A stretch of 64,000 nucleotides of DNA from NCBI GenBank assembly GCA_964016985.1, contig OZ024823.1, positions 134,560,112 through 134,624,111 of the forward strand, read 5' to 3'. Shown here in pieces: positions 8,897 through 20,279 of this stretch. Source of the stretch: Anodontia alba. Lineage: Eukaryota; Mollusca; Bivalvia; Lucinida; Lucinidae. Below the pieces are notes generated by a model. That model did not search any database, was not told where the DNA came from, and was given only the letters and a program-made list of their open reading frames with translations. The position numbers and the translations under genes were made by a program. Within the stretch, counting starts at the first letter, position 1, and the number at the start of each line of letters is the position of its first letter.

Positions 8897-11357
8897 TACA
8901 ACTAGACAAAGTGCCCAGTGGGGCACGTATATCCCCGACCAGTGCTACCGCCACTTTTTAAAGAGCACAAAGTATGTAGCTTTGACTCTGGAGATGGCAG
9001 TTGTATGCTATATGTTATAACATTGAAAAAATTCACACATAATATGAAGCCCTTGACCTCAAAGGTCAGGCACAGGTGCAGGGATTGAGTTAAATAAAAC
9101 TTTAGCCCTATAACTATCACCATATACCAGTGAAATCAATCAGTCTTTATAATATAAGCAAAAATGACATTTGCATGAAAAGTCTGTGACCTTGACTTAA
9201 AAGCCATGCCCCAGCTTGGGGATGGTGCCGAGAAAAACTTTAGACCTATATATACCATCATGCTTAATATTAATGAAAAAAAACAACAAAAGGGTCTTCA
9301 TAAGATAGCTATACAAATTTTAATGAAAATTTTAAGGTGACCTGCCTACTCAATGCCCTCTACATATCGGTAAAGTATCACAAAAATATCTTAAAGAATT
9401 TTTAGAGTTATTGCCCGCTCAAGATTTAAATAATTAAGGGAGAAAACTGCAGAATGGAGTCAGTTAGAGTGTCATTCTTGAATGTGATATGCCTACCCAA
9501 TGTCCTCTACATACTGGTGAAGTATCATGAAAATATCTTAACATGTTTTAATGTTCTGGTTCGCACAAAATTTTTACAATTCTTGAGACAATGGGAGATA
9601 ACTCATGGACCAAGTCAGTTAGAGTTGTCTTTCTTGTGCCTGACACCCATACCAAATGCTCTCTACAACCTGACAGTTTCCAGAAAATAGCTCTAAGGGT
9701 AGTTAGGAGTTATGGGGTGCACAATAATGCATTTATGGACAGACAGATGGATGGACAGATGAATTCCATGATGATAGCTATATCCCCTAAACCTCTCGGT
9801 AGAAGGATAAAGAAATTCAACAAAAGGTCTTCATGATATAGCTATATAAACTTAGATGCAAATTTTTTTACTTTTATATGAAATTTCTAAGTCTGTGACC
9901 TTGACCTCAAGGTCATACCCTGGGATGGGGATGACGCTGAGTAGAACTCTAGACCTATATCTACCAACATGTAAAATATAAATGAAATTCCTCAAAGGGT
10001 CTTGAAGGTATAGCTATATAAACATAAACACAAAAATTTTGATTTATTTATGAAAATTCTAAGTCCGTGACCTTGACCCCAAGGTTATCCCCCGGGATAG
10101 GGTTAGTGCTGATAAAAACTTAAGCCCTATATCTACAATCAGGCCAAATATGAATGAAATACATCAAAGGGTCTTCATAATATAAGGTCTTATAAACTTT
10201 AACGTAAAAACTTTGACCCTAAGACAACAACAAAGTATGAACGAATAATGCTTCAACGGATGGATGGACAGACAAACAGATTCCTTGCTGATAGCTATAT
10301 TCACTCAACCTTTCAGTTAGGGGATAATGAAATTTAACAAAAGGTCTTGATGATATGGCTGTATAAAGTTAAATGCAAAAACTTTTACTTTTATATGAAA
10401 ATTCTAAGTTCGTGACCATGACCTCGGTTACACCCAGGGTGGGGATCATGAGGAGTAAGACTCTAGGCCGATATCTAGCAAAATGTCAAATATAAATAAA
10501 ATTCCTTGAAGGGTCTTATGATATAGCTATATAAACTTAAACACAAAAATTTTGACATTTTTATGAAAATTCTAAGTCCATGACCTTGACCCAAAGGTCA
10601 CCCCCGGGGTGGGGATGGTGCCTATAAAAACTTTTGACCTATATCTACCATCATGCCAAATATGAATGAAATCCATCAAAGGGTCTTCAAAATATGAGGT
10701 CTTATAATCTTTAACGTAAAAACTTTGACCCTAAGACAAAAATAAAGTATGAATGAATAATGCTTCAACGGATGGACGGACAGACAAACAGATTCCTTGC
10801 TGATAGCTATATCCGCTCGACCTTTCAATTAGGGGATAATGAAATTTAACAAAAGGTCTTGATGATATGGCTATATAAACTTAAACACAAAATTTTTTAC
10901 TTTTATATGAAAATTCTAAGTTTGTGACCTTGACCTCGGTCACACCCTGGGTGGGGATCATGGGGAGTAAGGCTCTAGGCCGATATCTAGCAACATGTCA
11001 AATATAAATGAAATTCCTCAAGGATCTTGATAATATAGCTATATAAACCTAAACACAAAAAACTTTGACTTTTTATGAAAATTCTAAGTCCGAGACCTTC
11101 ACCCCCCGGGGTGGAGATGGTGCTGATAAAAACTTTAGACCTATATATACCATCATGCCAAATATGAATGAAATCCATCAAAGGGTCTTCAAAATATGAG
11201 GTCTTATAAACTTTAACGCAAAAACTTTGACCCTGTGACAGAAAGACGAACGAAGGAACAAACGTATGAACGAATGAACAAACGTACGTACGACCGAACG
11301 GACGAACGGAAAAGCGAAAACTATATACCCCCACATACTTTGTATGTCGGGGGTATA
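8897..11357. repeat. Tandem array with TGACCTTGACC boxes and 3'-terminal hairpin
   Basis: Repeating modules contain TATGAAAATTCTAAGTC, GTGACCTTGACCTCAAGGTCA, a GGGATGGGGAT box, TCTAGACCTATATCTACCA, AAAGGGTCTTCATAATATA and AAACTTTGACCC. The AAAAACTTTGACC box recurs at about 10206, 10718 and 11221, giving higher-order units of about 505-512 bp. Short GGATGGACAGACAAACAG stretches punctuate it (9737, 10258, 10772, 11239). The array ends at a hairpin (ATACCCCCACATACTTTG facing its complement, 11326-11356) followed by AAAA. Open frames inside simply follow the repeat. Confidence 0.85.
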
Positions 11358-11539
11358 AAAATGGTCCAAATATATCAGAAGCACATGTTCACACAATTAT
11401 TTTTGAGCAAAAGGGTGTTCAGTGAGGGGTATTCTGTTTATGTGTCAATACTGACTGACCTGAACTATGGCCCCAGATAAATTTTAATAAAAGCATCGCA
11501 GACACTGCATGATAACCCGCCACTGCAGGGTAACAAAAC

Positions 11540-12790
11540 ATGTAGAGAAGGTGGCTGTGTTTGACGTATTATAACTCTACCGAAAAAATGGTGTGCTCTA
11601 ACCTCGAAATAATAAGACATTGTGCTGTATCACTTCATAGTCTTTACTGGTACTAATGAAAACTGTAGGAGTTAGTCTGAAAGTAACTGAGGATGCTTTA
11701 ATGAGTATGAAAATTTCGTGTACTGTAAATTTGAAAGACTATGAAAATTTAGTGTACTGTAAATTTGAAAGACTATGAAAATTTAGTGTACTGTAAATTT
11801 GAAAGACTATGAAAAATTCGTGTACTGTAAATTTGAAAGACTATGAAAATTTAGTGTACTGTAACCTGGCAGCAATAATATTCTCCACATCTTCTTCCTA
11901 TCCATCAACATACAGATCGACCAGATGAAACCTATAGCAGGAGGGAGTTGGAAATGAAGTCCTGCCTGAACAATCTTTACAGAATAACAATTTTATCAAA
12001 ATTGGTGTAATGAAACCTCACAGTCCATGAAGTTTTAACCTGATCTGATGATAACTTAGAAGGGTTTTTTAAGAAATGAAGTCATGTCTGAAAATTTTTC
12101 AAGAAGTGTAATATCAGTAATAACTCCATGAAAATTTTGTGAACTGTAACCTTGAAATTTTATGAAAATATGGTGGACGGTAACCTCATTGCTGTTCTAC
12201 ACATCTTCTTCTCTCTGGCCAACAAATTATAGCTTGATCAGATGAAAAATATAGGAGTGAGCTAGAAACAAAATCATGCCTGAACAATATTTACAGAGTT
12301 ATGACTGTATCAAAATGAAAATTTTGTGAACTGTAACCTTGAAAGTATATGTAAATCTGGTGTACTGTAGCCTGGCTGCAGTTCTCCTGAGCTCCTATCT
12401 GTATTCTTCTCTCTGTCCAAGAAATAACAGCTTGATCAGATGAAACTGTAGGAGGAGTGAGCTGGAAATGAAATCATGCTTGAACAATCTTTAAAGAGCA
12501 GTAACTCTATCAAAATTTGGTGAACTGTAACCTCCAAACAATATGCACTGCATCATCTCATAGTCTAACTGTTTCAACCTGATCCAATGAAAACTTGAGG
12601 AGGAGTTATACAGAAACAAAGTCAAGTCTGAAAAATCTTTAAAAAGTGTAGTATCTTAATATCAAAATTTGGTGTACCATAATCCCAAAACAATATGCTA
12701 TGTACCACCTCGTGGTCTAACTGTTCACCAAAGTTCAATGCAATCTGATGAAAATTGTAGGAGGAGTTATCTGGAAACTGTCCGTCCTCA
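11540..12790. repeat. Diverged tandem repeat (GTGAACTGTAACCT units)
   Basis: Units of roughly 150-200 bp recur with ACTGTAACCT, CACATCTTCTTCTC, TGATCAGATGAAA, AGGAGTGAGCTGGAAATGAA and TGAACAATCTTTA. Divergence is high, so it is old. It contains the short tandem listed separately at 11704-11872. No gene. Confidence 0.75.
11704..11872. repeat. 34-bp tandem repeat, about five units
   Basis: Near-identical units: GACTATGAAAATTTAGTGTA then CTGTAAATTTGAAA. Substitutions are few (TTCG or TTAG variants), so the expansion is recent compared with the surrounding diverged array. Confidence 0.9.
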
Positions 12791-12883
12791 CTTCGTGAGC
12801 TCATGAGTCAACTGTATGGTAGTTCCTTGCTCAGAGCCTTTCATTATCACCCTTTCACCAACTGGATGTGACTTAAATAATGT
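12790..12883 (+). mobile_element. SINE-2 fragment
   Basis: CTCATGAGTCAACTGTATGG, CTTTCATTATCACCCTTTCA and GTGACTTAAATAATG match, in the opposite orientation, the SINE-2 copies at 17700-18110 and 40848-41035. It is cut at its 3' side by a family A MITE inserted at TTAA. Confidence 0.75.
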
Positions 12884-13138
12884 TTAACCCTGGTCCTGCT
12901 GAACCCGGATATATCCTGCCTTTGAAAACAGTGTAGATCCAGATCAGTTGGCTTCTGAAGAAGCCAACTGATCTGGATCTGCACCGTTTTTTTAAGTATT
13001 TAAATTTGTATGAACAACTTGAATCAAGTATTCTGATTGGGTGAAAATTAGAAATGGGCATGTACTTCTAATGAATACCAACACACGTATGTTTTTATGG
13101 AGAAATAATAAAACATATTCTAGAATTATCATCAAATA
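12884..13138. mobile_element. Chimeric MITE: family A left part joined to family B right arm
   Basis: It starts at TTAA (12884) with TTAACCCTGGTCCTGCTGAA and the perfect hairpin GATCAGTTGGCTTCT/AGAAGCCAACTGATC. Near 13059 it switches to the family B right arm (CTTCTAATGAATACC, ATGTTTTTATGGAGAAATAA). The family A right terminus is missing. A recombination or a truncated insertion explains it. Confidence 0.7.
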
Positions 13139-13506
13139 CTCCCCTCATGAAAAAAGAAAAAAAAAAAAAAAAAATAAGACAGTGTGGAAAACACTGAAAA
13201 AAGTTTGATGTCGCTTTCATGACATTTTGTTGAATACTTTTCCAACCATTTCCCACTGAATATGACATTTTGTCAATAAAACATTAGGTTAAATGCAACT
13301 TTTCATCAACGACAATCATTTGTACATATTCCATTGAATAACGTCATTTGGCTTAAGTTGGTCAAAAATGCATTAGCATGTTAGCTTACCCAAATGAAGC
13401 TTAAGAAGAGCTGTGTAATGTTGTCACTCCGAGACCTGTATCTGCATTTGTGTGTGCCTGCACTTCAGCAGCCATCATAATTTTAAAATGATTTGCCCTA
13501 TTTACC
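13139..13506. other. Unassigned AT-rich segment
   Basis: Poly-A at 13147-13170, then ATTGAATATGACATTTTG-type phrases that recur loosely at 13900-14350 and 17510-17640 (CAATGAAATGTCAT). This is probably an old dispersed repeat. No gene is seen. Confidence 0.35.
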
Positions 13507-13720
13507 TTAACCCTAGTCCTGCTAAACCCGGATATACCCTGCCTTTGCAAACAGTGGAGATCCAGATTAGTTGGCTTCTGAAGAAGCCAACTGATCTGGA
13601 TCTGCACTGTTTGCAATTAAGTATTCAAATTTGTCTCAACAATCTGGATCAAGTAATTTGATTGGCTGAAAATTAGAAGTGGGCATGGCATCTTAATTTA
13701 TTCAGCATGACAAGGGTTAA
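13507..13720. mobile_element. MITE family A, complete, TTAA at both ends
   Basis: TTAA at 13507-13510 and 13717-13720. Ends TTAACCCTAGTCCTGCTAAA and TTCAGCATGACAAGGGTTAA. The central stem GATCCAGATTAGTTGGCTTC / GAAGCCAACTGATCTGGATC lies at about 13558-13604. It is a good reference for the family (about 214 bp). Confidence 0.93.
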
Positions 13721-13989
13721 ATATTGGGAACTATTGGGAACTCCTAAGAACTGAACAACTTCATTTTACTATCTGTTGAGCTGTCTGAAAACTGATAGAT
13801 GCATGGCAAAACAGATTAAACTCTGATCAGATGCCTGTCTGTCCGAATACTTGGCTAAATAGTCTACATATAATTAGCAAACTATCTACCAAATAGAAAT
13901 GACATTTTCTTCAATAATTAAGGCTTTATTCAGTGCACAGCATTTCATCAAAAACCATTTTTGTAACATTCGGTTGAATTTGTTGTTGT
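13721..13989. other. Unassigned, family G-like fragment inside
   Basis: 13805-13860 has CTCTGATCAGATGCCTGTCTG then TCCGAATACTTGGC, like the right side of family G. The rest is AT-rich with no features. Confidence 0.35.
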
Positions 13990-14155
13990 TATGTTGTGGT
14001 TTATTGCAGCAGCAAACAGTATTTTAGTCATATAATGGTGGTCAGTTAACCTAATCACACCGTTCTGGGCAGGCTTAGACCTTCTAGGCGGTTAACCAAT
14101 ACTAAGTGAACATACTTTTGCCAACAACTGACATCTGCCCTTCTTGTATCAGAAA
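13990..14155 (-). mobile_element. SINE-1 fragment
   Basis: GGTCAGTTAACCTAATCACA, GGGCAGGCTTAGAC, GCGGTTAACCAATA and CTGACATCTGCCCTTCTTG match the SINE-1 body in the minus orientation. The head is absent. Confidence 0.8.
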
Positions 14156-14488
14156 ACATGAGTACCAAGATGTTTTGATGAGTTTACAAACTTTCCTATT
14201 CTCATAACCTTGAAAATTAGATGAATTTTTTATGAAAATTTGACCAATCATCTTTCAAAGTAATTTCAACCATCACATTTGATGAAATCTTGTACTCAAC
14301 AAGTTGTCATAGTCGATGAACTGTCATATTCAATGAAATGGTTTTTGACAAATGTCATGTAGGGGACTTTATTATCCATTCATCAGTAGGATTTAACAGC
14401 AAACTAGAGGCAGCGAGTTTCATTTGGAGGTATTATTTTCAGATAACAAAAAGCAAGATTATATCAATATGAGCTCAGGAATCAACCT
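14156..14488. other. Unassigned, old dispersed repeat
   Basis: Loose repeats of the type ATTTGATGAAATC and TTCAATGAAATGG, shared with 13250-13380 and 17510-17640. No coding or terminal structures. Confidence 0.35.
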
Positions 14489-14763
14489 TTAACCCTTAAA
14501 ATGTCAAGAAAACCTGCATCTGAAAATGTTTCTGTTCATGTCGTCTGCTGGAATATTCTTGCAAACTTTTCAAACCTATTTTTGCATACAGGCAAACAGT
14601 GTGGACCCTGATCAGACTGCTCCTAGAGAAGCAGTCAAATCTGGGTCCATACTGTTTGCAAAAATGACTTAAAATCACAAGTAGTTGACAAAGCAGACAA
14701 AGCCAACTAATCTGGAGCTCCACTATTTGTAAAGACATCCGGGTTCAGCAGGATTAGGGTTAA
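14489..14763. mobile_element. MITE family E copy 1, joined to a family A end
   Basis: It begins TTAACCCTTAAAATGTCAAG. It contains the shared hairpin core (CAAACAGTGTGGACCCTGAT to ATCTGGGTCCATACTGTTTG, about 14591-14663). At about 14694 it switches to the right end of family A (GCCAACTAATCTGGAGC, TTCAGCAGGATTAGGGTTAA). The same family E start repeats at 14760, so the left part is directly duplicated. Confidence 0.75.
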
Positions 14764-14854
14764 AATGCCAAGAAAACCTGCATCTGAAAATATTTCTGTT
14801 TATGTCGTCTGCTGAATATTCTTGCAAACTTTTCAAACCTATTTTTGCATACAC

Positions 14855-16532
14855 AGGGGCTGACAAATCAAAAAAAAATTCCACCTGTCCACTGGGCAAG
14901 TAAAATATTTTTTCACTTGCCCGGTGGAAAAACTTGCTTGCCCAGCATTTTACTCCAACAGCACTTACAGATGACTGATATTGACAAAAGGAATGAATGA
15001 TAGGGACTGAATGGAATTAATGAATTTACCCTTCCATAGAACATTTGGTATATAATCATAGACCCTTAAAGACATAAAAAGATGTGTTTCGGCCAAATAG
15101 GGGAACTTAGGGGACTAAGCCTGCCCAGAAAAAGTATGAGTAGGTTAATTGAACTTGACATGACTTTAACAGTATTGACCAGGCCATAATGCTGCATCTC
15201 AGAAAAGTTTAGTGTCTTCTGCTTCTGCAGAACACCTATTAAAAAATATGAATTTATATCGGAGAAAGCAAAAATAGATAGAAATGAAAAAAAATGTACA
15301 CCTGTGTTTCAATTTTAAATATGGCCTCATTTTTTAAATTAAATATGCATCCATAAACAATATATAAGTTTACATTGATTATCATATTTCTACTCTATTC
15401 TGTGCTAATTTTCAGTGTACTGGTGCCTTTTTTTGTACCATCAGCCCACTTTTTCATACCCCACCAACCGAACCAACCGGAAGTCCGGTTGGTCGCTCCG
15501 ATGTCAGTGCTATTTTTCACTTTATCTAAGCTGTATGGCATAAAAAAAGTCTTGATTTTTTTGTCAATACTTATTCATTCTGTCCAGAAAATAAACCATT
15601 TTCACTGATGTTACCGCTGAAATTGCCTTTGAAATCAAACTTCCGGTTGCTCGCTTTAATATCGGCGCCGTTTTTGTTTTTTATTGCCACCATAATTCCA
15701 TTTAAAATTAAAGCGAGTTTTACCAGATACGATTGCTTAATTCATACTGATAATTATATTTCTATTATAATCTGAGCTAGTTATTCTGTGTATTGGTGCC
15801 GCTTCATACGATCACCTCAGCGTACCCCACCCACCTAGCTTCCGGTTTGTTACTTCGGTATCAGGGACATTTTCACATTCGCTGCCGAGATTTTATAATG
15901 TCTAGTAAAAAAAAAAAGTCTTGATACTATCTACCCTAATTTATCGTGTCCAGAAAATAAACTAATTTTACCAATATCACCGCTAAAATTGCCTATGAAA
16001 TCGATACGAATTTTCAAGTTCGCTGGCGACTACCATTTTGAAATAGCACATAATCCGCCATCGTTTAATTTTTTTCTTTTTTTTCTGTTGGAAAAAACAA
16101 ATTTAATTGGACAAGTATTTTTTATAGTCCAATGAAACACGATTAGTGCAAGCCAATCGGTGGCAACGTTACTCAGTAAAACAGGAGCCCTTTTCAGTTA
16201 CCTGTTTGATCATACCGACGCGCGCTGCAGGGAGATAATGTAATCAGTCACCGTAACAGAGGATTAACAAGGGGTCAATTGATAAACAGTTATCAATTAA
16301 TTAAGGCACACATCACTAATATATGAAAGTTGGGGATAAGAGTCAGTGATTATCTTGTTAATTAACCACCTGCTCTGCTGTCTTAAATCCTCGCATACCA
16401 GAAACTTTTGAAAAATTTACACTGTAGATATTTTTTCACTTGCCCGGACGGGCGTCAGCGTTTGAAACAGTGTCTGTCTGGACTGATTTTGAGCTTGTCC
16501 CGGGCGGCCAGGCAATGGATTTGTCAGCCCCT
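14855..16532. mobile_element. hAT-like non-autonomous element, 1,678 bp
   Basis: Terminal inverted repeats AGGGGCTGACAAATC and GGATTTGTCAGCCCCT. Flanks GCATACAC (14847-14854) and GCATAGAA (16533-16540) agree at 6 of 8 positions, fitting the 8-bp target duplication of hAT elements. Subterminal CACTTGCCCGG motifs occur at both ends. The interior is a 2-3 fold degenerate repeat (about 370-bp period: CCGGTTGGTCGCTCCGATGT, AAAAGTCTTGAT, CCAGAAAATAAACC). A SINE-1 fragment lies at 15105-15192. No transposase frame is visible. A short relative is at 43871-44056. Confidence 0.75.
15105..15192 (+). mobile_element. SINE-1 fragment
   Basis: GGGACTAAGCCTGCCCAGAA, GTATGAGTAGGTTAATTGAA and TTGACCAGGCCATAA match the SINE-1 3' half in the sense orientation. 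Confidence 0.7.
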
Positions 16533-16689
16533 GCATAGAAGCTAAACAGTGTGGACCCTAGAGGAGCAGTCAAATCTGGGTCCACACTGTTTGCAAAAAT
16601 GACTTGAAATCACAAGCAGATGACAATGCAGATGACAATTGTTAGGATTGGCAGTTTAAGGGCTAACTCTTACCAGGTACTCTCTTGGC

Positions 16690-16811
16690 TAATTCAGCAG
16701 ATGACAAACTGACGGAATTTTTCTTATTTTCCCCAGAAAACAGAATGTCAAATCCTATTTTCTGGAGAAAATAAGAAAAATATTTCAATATGTCATCTAC
16801 TGTAAATTTTA
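16690..16811. mobile_element. MITE family F
   Basis: GGCTAATTCAGCAGATGACA, then TTTTTCTTATTTTCCCCAGA, AATGTCAAATCCTATTTTCT and GAAAATAAGAAAAATATTTC, closing at GTCATCTACTGTAAA. Part of the central arm is deleted relative to 38577-38768. Confidence 0.8.
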
Positions 16812-17690
16812 CATGGAATGCCAAGCATTAAGGCATGTATTGGTATCTCAGGTGGGGAGGGGGCCCAGGGGAGGGGGGTGTAACGGGGGTAATTGTGGTA
16901 TGGGTGGGCAAGCCAGAATTTCGAAACCTACCCCATTCATATGCCTGGCCTTTGAAAAAATGGACCCAATCGTATACTTGATCGTGCACAATGTTGACCT
17001 ATTCATATACTGCCCTTTGAGTTTCTATACCCATTTATTGCTGGTTGTAGACAGATATCGTCAACACTGAATACCAAGAGAACAAGCAGCCTCAAAAAAT
17101 CTGAGCAAATAATATATGCATATACCGGGATGTCAGAAAAATGGGGCCTTTCACATAGGAATCAAGAAAAATGGGATCAGTCATATACTTTTTGTTGAAA
17201 AAAGGGGGCTAATCATAACCTGGCAGTGCTGAAAAAAGGGGGCCATTCGGCATGCACATCCATACTATGCCATATATATAGGAAGTTACCCCACACCCCC
17301 TCCCTCCGAGATTGATATAACATTACACACAAACATAACTAAGTGCACTCAGACCAAATATTCGGGTCATTTGGAAGCCCTTAGGTCATTACATTACCCA
17401 AGATTGAAGTTTTATGTAACTATAGCAATTTAGCAATAAAATTGCATTTGTCTCTTGGTCTGGGAATAGCATATGACAAATTCAATAGATTATCATACCT
17501 ATTGATTTTTTTTTTTTTCAACCAATTTGTGGCATTTGATGAAATGTCTGATTCCTTAAATGTTGCATTCAATGAATTTTCATTTCAATAAAATCATTTT
17601 CAATAAAATGTCATGCAGCGTTTGATTTTCAGAGAAAAGAAGCATATCATGACCATTTCAGTTTGAACATCTGGAACTCAACCCTATATA
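16812..17690. other. Unassigned, no gene seen
   Basis: G-rich (16851-16885) and C-rich (17290-17305) stretches frame a region of loosely repeated TTCATATACTG and AAAAATGGGGCC phrases, perhaps an old repeat. An 85-codon plus frame at 16813-17070 has low-complexity Gly-rich N-terminal residues from the G run and no domain. 17510-17640 repeats the CAATGAAATGTC phrases. Confidence 0.4.
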
Positions 17691-17699
17691 AATTTCTTG

Positions 17700-18110
17700 A
17701 CCATCTAATTTGATGTTTTATATCTCTTTAACCCTTGTCATGCTAAAAAAAATTATGACGCCATGCCCACTTCTATATTGTGTCAGCCAATCAGATTACT
17801 TGATCCAGATTGCTAATATAAATTCACATGCTGAATGACAAACAGTGCAGATCCAGATCAGTTGGCTTCTTCAGAAGCCAACTGATCTGGATCTACACTG
17901 TTTTCAAAGGCAGAATATATCCGAGTTCAGCAGGACCAGGATTAAAAATTATAGTTTAAAAGTCATATCCAGTTGGTGAAAGGGTGATAATGAAAGGCTC
18001 TGTGCAAGGAACTTCCATACAATTGACTCATGAGCTAAATTCCACCTCCAGACTGGAATTGGGATTGGAAATGAGATCTGGAGATCCTAAGTCAGAAGCA
18101 CTAACCCCCA
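17700..18110 (-). mobile_element. SINE-2 copy interrupted by MITE family A
   Basis: TTGATGTTTTATATCTCTTT at the left and AAGTCATATCCAGTTGGTGA, AGGGTGATAATGAAAGG and AATTGACTCATGAGC at the right match the 40848-41035 copy and (inverted) 12790-12883. A decayed tRNA-like head may lie at 18040-18110. The family A element at 17728-17945 sits in a TTAA of this SINE. Confidence 0.65.
17728..17945. mobile_element. MITE family A inside SINE-2
   Basis: TTAA at 17728-17731 and 17942-17945. A strong central hairpin (GATCCAGATCAGTTGGCTTC then GAAGCCAACTGATCTGGATC, about 17849-17895). The other end is AGCAGGACCAGGATTAA. Confidence 0.92.
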
Positions 18111-18129
18111 GGTCAAATGGACAGTTCTT

Positions 18130-18392
18130 TGACCATTTGATTATAGCATTTCAACAAGAGGCCCACGGGCCATGGCTCACTCACCTGAGTGAAAAAGCCA
18201 CTGCAGGTATGCAGCTGTTATGCAACAATTTTCCAGTCCTGTCATTGCAGCCATGAAAAAGGACCATCATTTGAGCACATCTTGGTTTTGAAGAATGTGT
18301 TTTTTCATATCATTTTTACCATATACAGGCATGACAGTCAATGGAGCATGACCATTTGACCAACTCTCCATCTCATTTCAACAGCCTTTCTG
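18130..18392 (+). mobile_element. 5' end of a GGGCCA-type array element
   Basis: CAACAAGAGGCCCACGGGCC then CTCACTCACCTGAGTGAAA and GCCACTGCAGGTATGC match the start of the element at 25505. It lacks the repeat array and is truncated. The tail to 18392 has CATATACAGGCATGACAGTC, shared with about 35370-35410. Confidence 0.65.
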
Positions 18393-18915
18393 TTAACCCT
18401 TAGGCTGCGGCAAAAGTCGTAAATCAGGCTTGTTAGAGAGAGTACCCCTACTTGACAAGCCATTACTCCCTCGATCTTGCCTCGATTCTGATGGCATTTT
18501 CACACATATTTTGCTGATTGTATATGGCCATTTTACTGGAGAAGTGACAATCACATGACTTTCAGTCATATGACAGTCATGTAGCAACCGGAACCATTTA
18601 AGACACTTTAAAGAAATACAAGAGACCAGCGCTTACTGTGTGCAATGCAGAAAGAAACGGGTGACATATGTAGGTTCTACTGTTGTTCCTACTTCTTCCT
18701 CACTGGAAATGGTCTTTATTAGTGTAACTGCAGGTAAAATCCAGAACCTTACTTTCTAATGAAGCGCAACTGTGTTTGTATGGAAGTAGGTTCCTCCCTG
18801 TATAGGAGCACTTAGTCTGAATGGTTGCATCCGGTGTATCGTAAGTAGGACAGGTTTTAGAGTTGGCATACCCCACCAAAACGACGACAGATGTGATTAG
18901 CAGCTTGAGGGTTAA
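18393..18915. mobile_element. TTAA-flanked element family H, copy 1
   Basis: TTAA at 18393-18396 and 18912-18915. Ends TTAACCCTTAGGCTGC and GCAGCTTGAGGGTTAA. The interior includes an ACTTTCAGTCATATGACAGTCAT palindrome around 18557-18580 and GAAAGAAACGGGTGACATAT. Copy 2 lies at 19023-19608 in the same orientation, about 630 bp away. No transposase. TTAA ends suggest piggyBac-type mobilisation (inference). Confidence 0.85.
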
Positions 18916-19022
18916 ATAAAAAAATGGAAAAATGTGATTTTGAATTTTTTTGTGTCAAATTTAACCCAAAAACATAAAATTAGGGCTAAAATATTCGCTT
19001 CTAATTTTACTTCGCCTTTCTG

Positions 19023-19608
19023 TTAACCCTTAGGCTGCAGCAAAAGTTGTAAATCATGCCTGTAAGAGGGGGTACCCCTACTTGAGAAGCCATTACACAT
19101 ATTTTGCCAATTGTATGTGGCCATTTTACTAGAGAAGTGACATCACATGACTTTCAGTCATGTGACAGTCACATGGCAACCGGGAACCTTTTAAGACACT
19201 TAAAAAAAAAAAAAAAAAAAAATACAAAAGACCAACGCTAACTGTGTGCAATGCAGAAAGAAACGGGTGACAAATGTAGGTTCTACTGTTGTTCCTACTT
19301 CTTCCTCACTGGAAATGATTTAGGTGTCATGGGTGTTTTTTCCAGAAAATCGTGATAAAACTGAAGAAGTGAGTGCCGAAATTGCTGGCAGCTTGAAATT
19401 CGGTATTCTCAATCTTTATTAGTGTGGGTAAAATCCAGCACCTTACCTTCTAATGAAGAGCAGTGTGTTTGTATGGAAGTAGGTTCCTTCCTGTATAGGA
19501 GCACTTGGTCTGATTGGTAGCATCTGGTGTATCGTAAGTAGGACTGGTTTTAGAGTTGGCATACCCCACCAAAACGACAATAGTTGTGATTAGCAGCTTA
19601 AGGGTTAA
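19023..19608. mobile_element. TTAA-flanked element family H, copy 2
   Basis: TTAA at 19023-19026 and 19605-19608. It shares most of copy 1. It lacks about 35 bp near the left end (TTACTCCCTCGATCTTGCC region) and has extra sequence around 19325-19420 (GTCATGGGTGTTTTTTCC). The poly-A block is longer at 19203-19222. Confidence 0.85.
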
Positions 19609-20212
19609 GAATAAAAGAAATGTAATTTGTTTTCAAAACATGTTGTTATGGACTAAATAGACATGAAACAAGAAACTTTTCCAACTTTTCCAAAACAATG
19701 TTTTGGCAAATCACCAAATGGAGATAGGGGTTTAATGATCTTACATTTGTTTGAATTTAAGAACACTGACAGATAGCTCTGTCATTGAAAGAGAGGGGAA
19801 AAATCTCATCGCCTTCCTCTATTCCATATTCAAGAACAGTTCTTGAATGAACAGTTCTGGGCCTGTGCAAGATTGGTTCTAGAATGGTGCAAGAATAGTT
19901 AAAGAACAGTTCATGACCTGTTCAAGAATAGGAGTTCTTGAGTTTGAGAACAGGTCAAGAACAGGCATTCTTGAGTTCATTTACAGTTAATGAACTGTTC
20001 TTGTTCTTGAGTTCTTGAACTGCTTTAGAACTTTTTTCAAGAACAATGCAAGAACAAATTGTTCCTAAAATTTGTCCAATTTAACATTTCTTAACTGAGC
20101 TTGAACTGTTTGTGAACATTTTAAGAACACTTCAAGTACAGTTCAATAAGTTCTTGAAAAGAACATGTCTTTTTCTTGAACTGTTCTTAAAATTTTCATA
20201 GGGGTACATCAC
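19609..20212. repeat. GTTCTTGAAC-rich repeat, copy 2
   Basis: Homologous to 6733-7605 but lacking the 7128-7424 retroposon. The junction GTTCTTGAACTGCTTTAGAAC (about 20013-20033) is the empty target site. Its left border abuts the family H element. Confidence 0.85.
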
Positions 20213-20279
20213 TATAGCTCATCCTAAGTATACCTCAGGTTAGCTTGAAATAAGACTAAACATGATAATAGAGGTAGTG

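Larger units (their letters stand above)
14760..16666. mobile_element. MITE family E copy 2, split by a hAT-like element
   Basis: The left part is 14760-14850 (AAATGCCAAGAAAACCTGCA) and the right part 16541-16666, ending GGATTGGCAGTTTAAGGGCTAA, the complement of the start. The hairpin core (AACAGTGTGGACCCTAGAGG ... TGGGTCCACACTGTTTGC) is in the right part. The interruption is the element at 14855-16532. Confidence 0.75.

Noticed and set aside
8897..11357. Helitron assignment for the TGACCTTGACC array
   Set aside because: The terminal hairpin is suggestive, but there is no CTRR at the right place, no 5' TC signature that could be fixed, and no Rep/helicase sequence.
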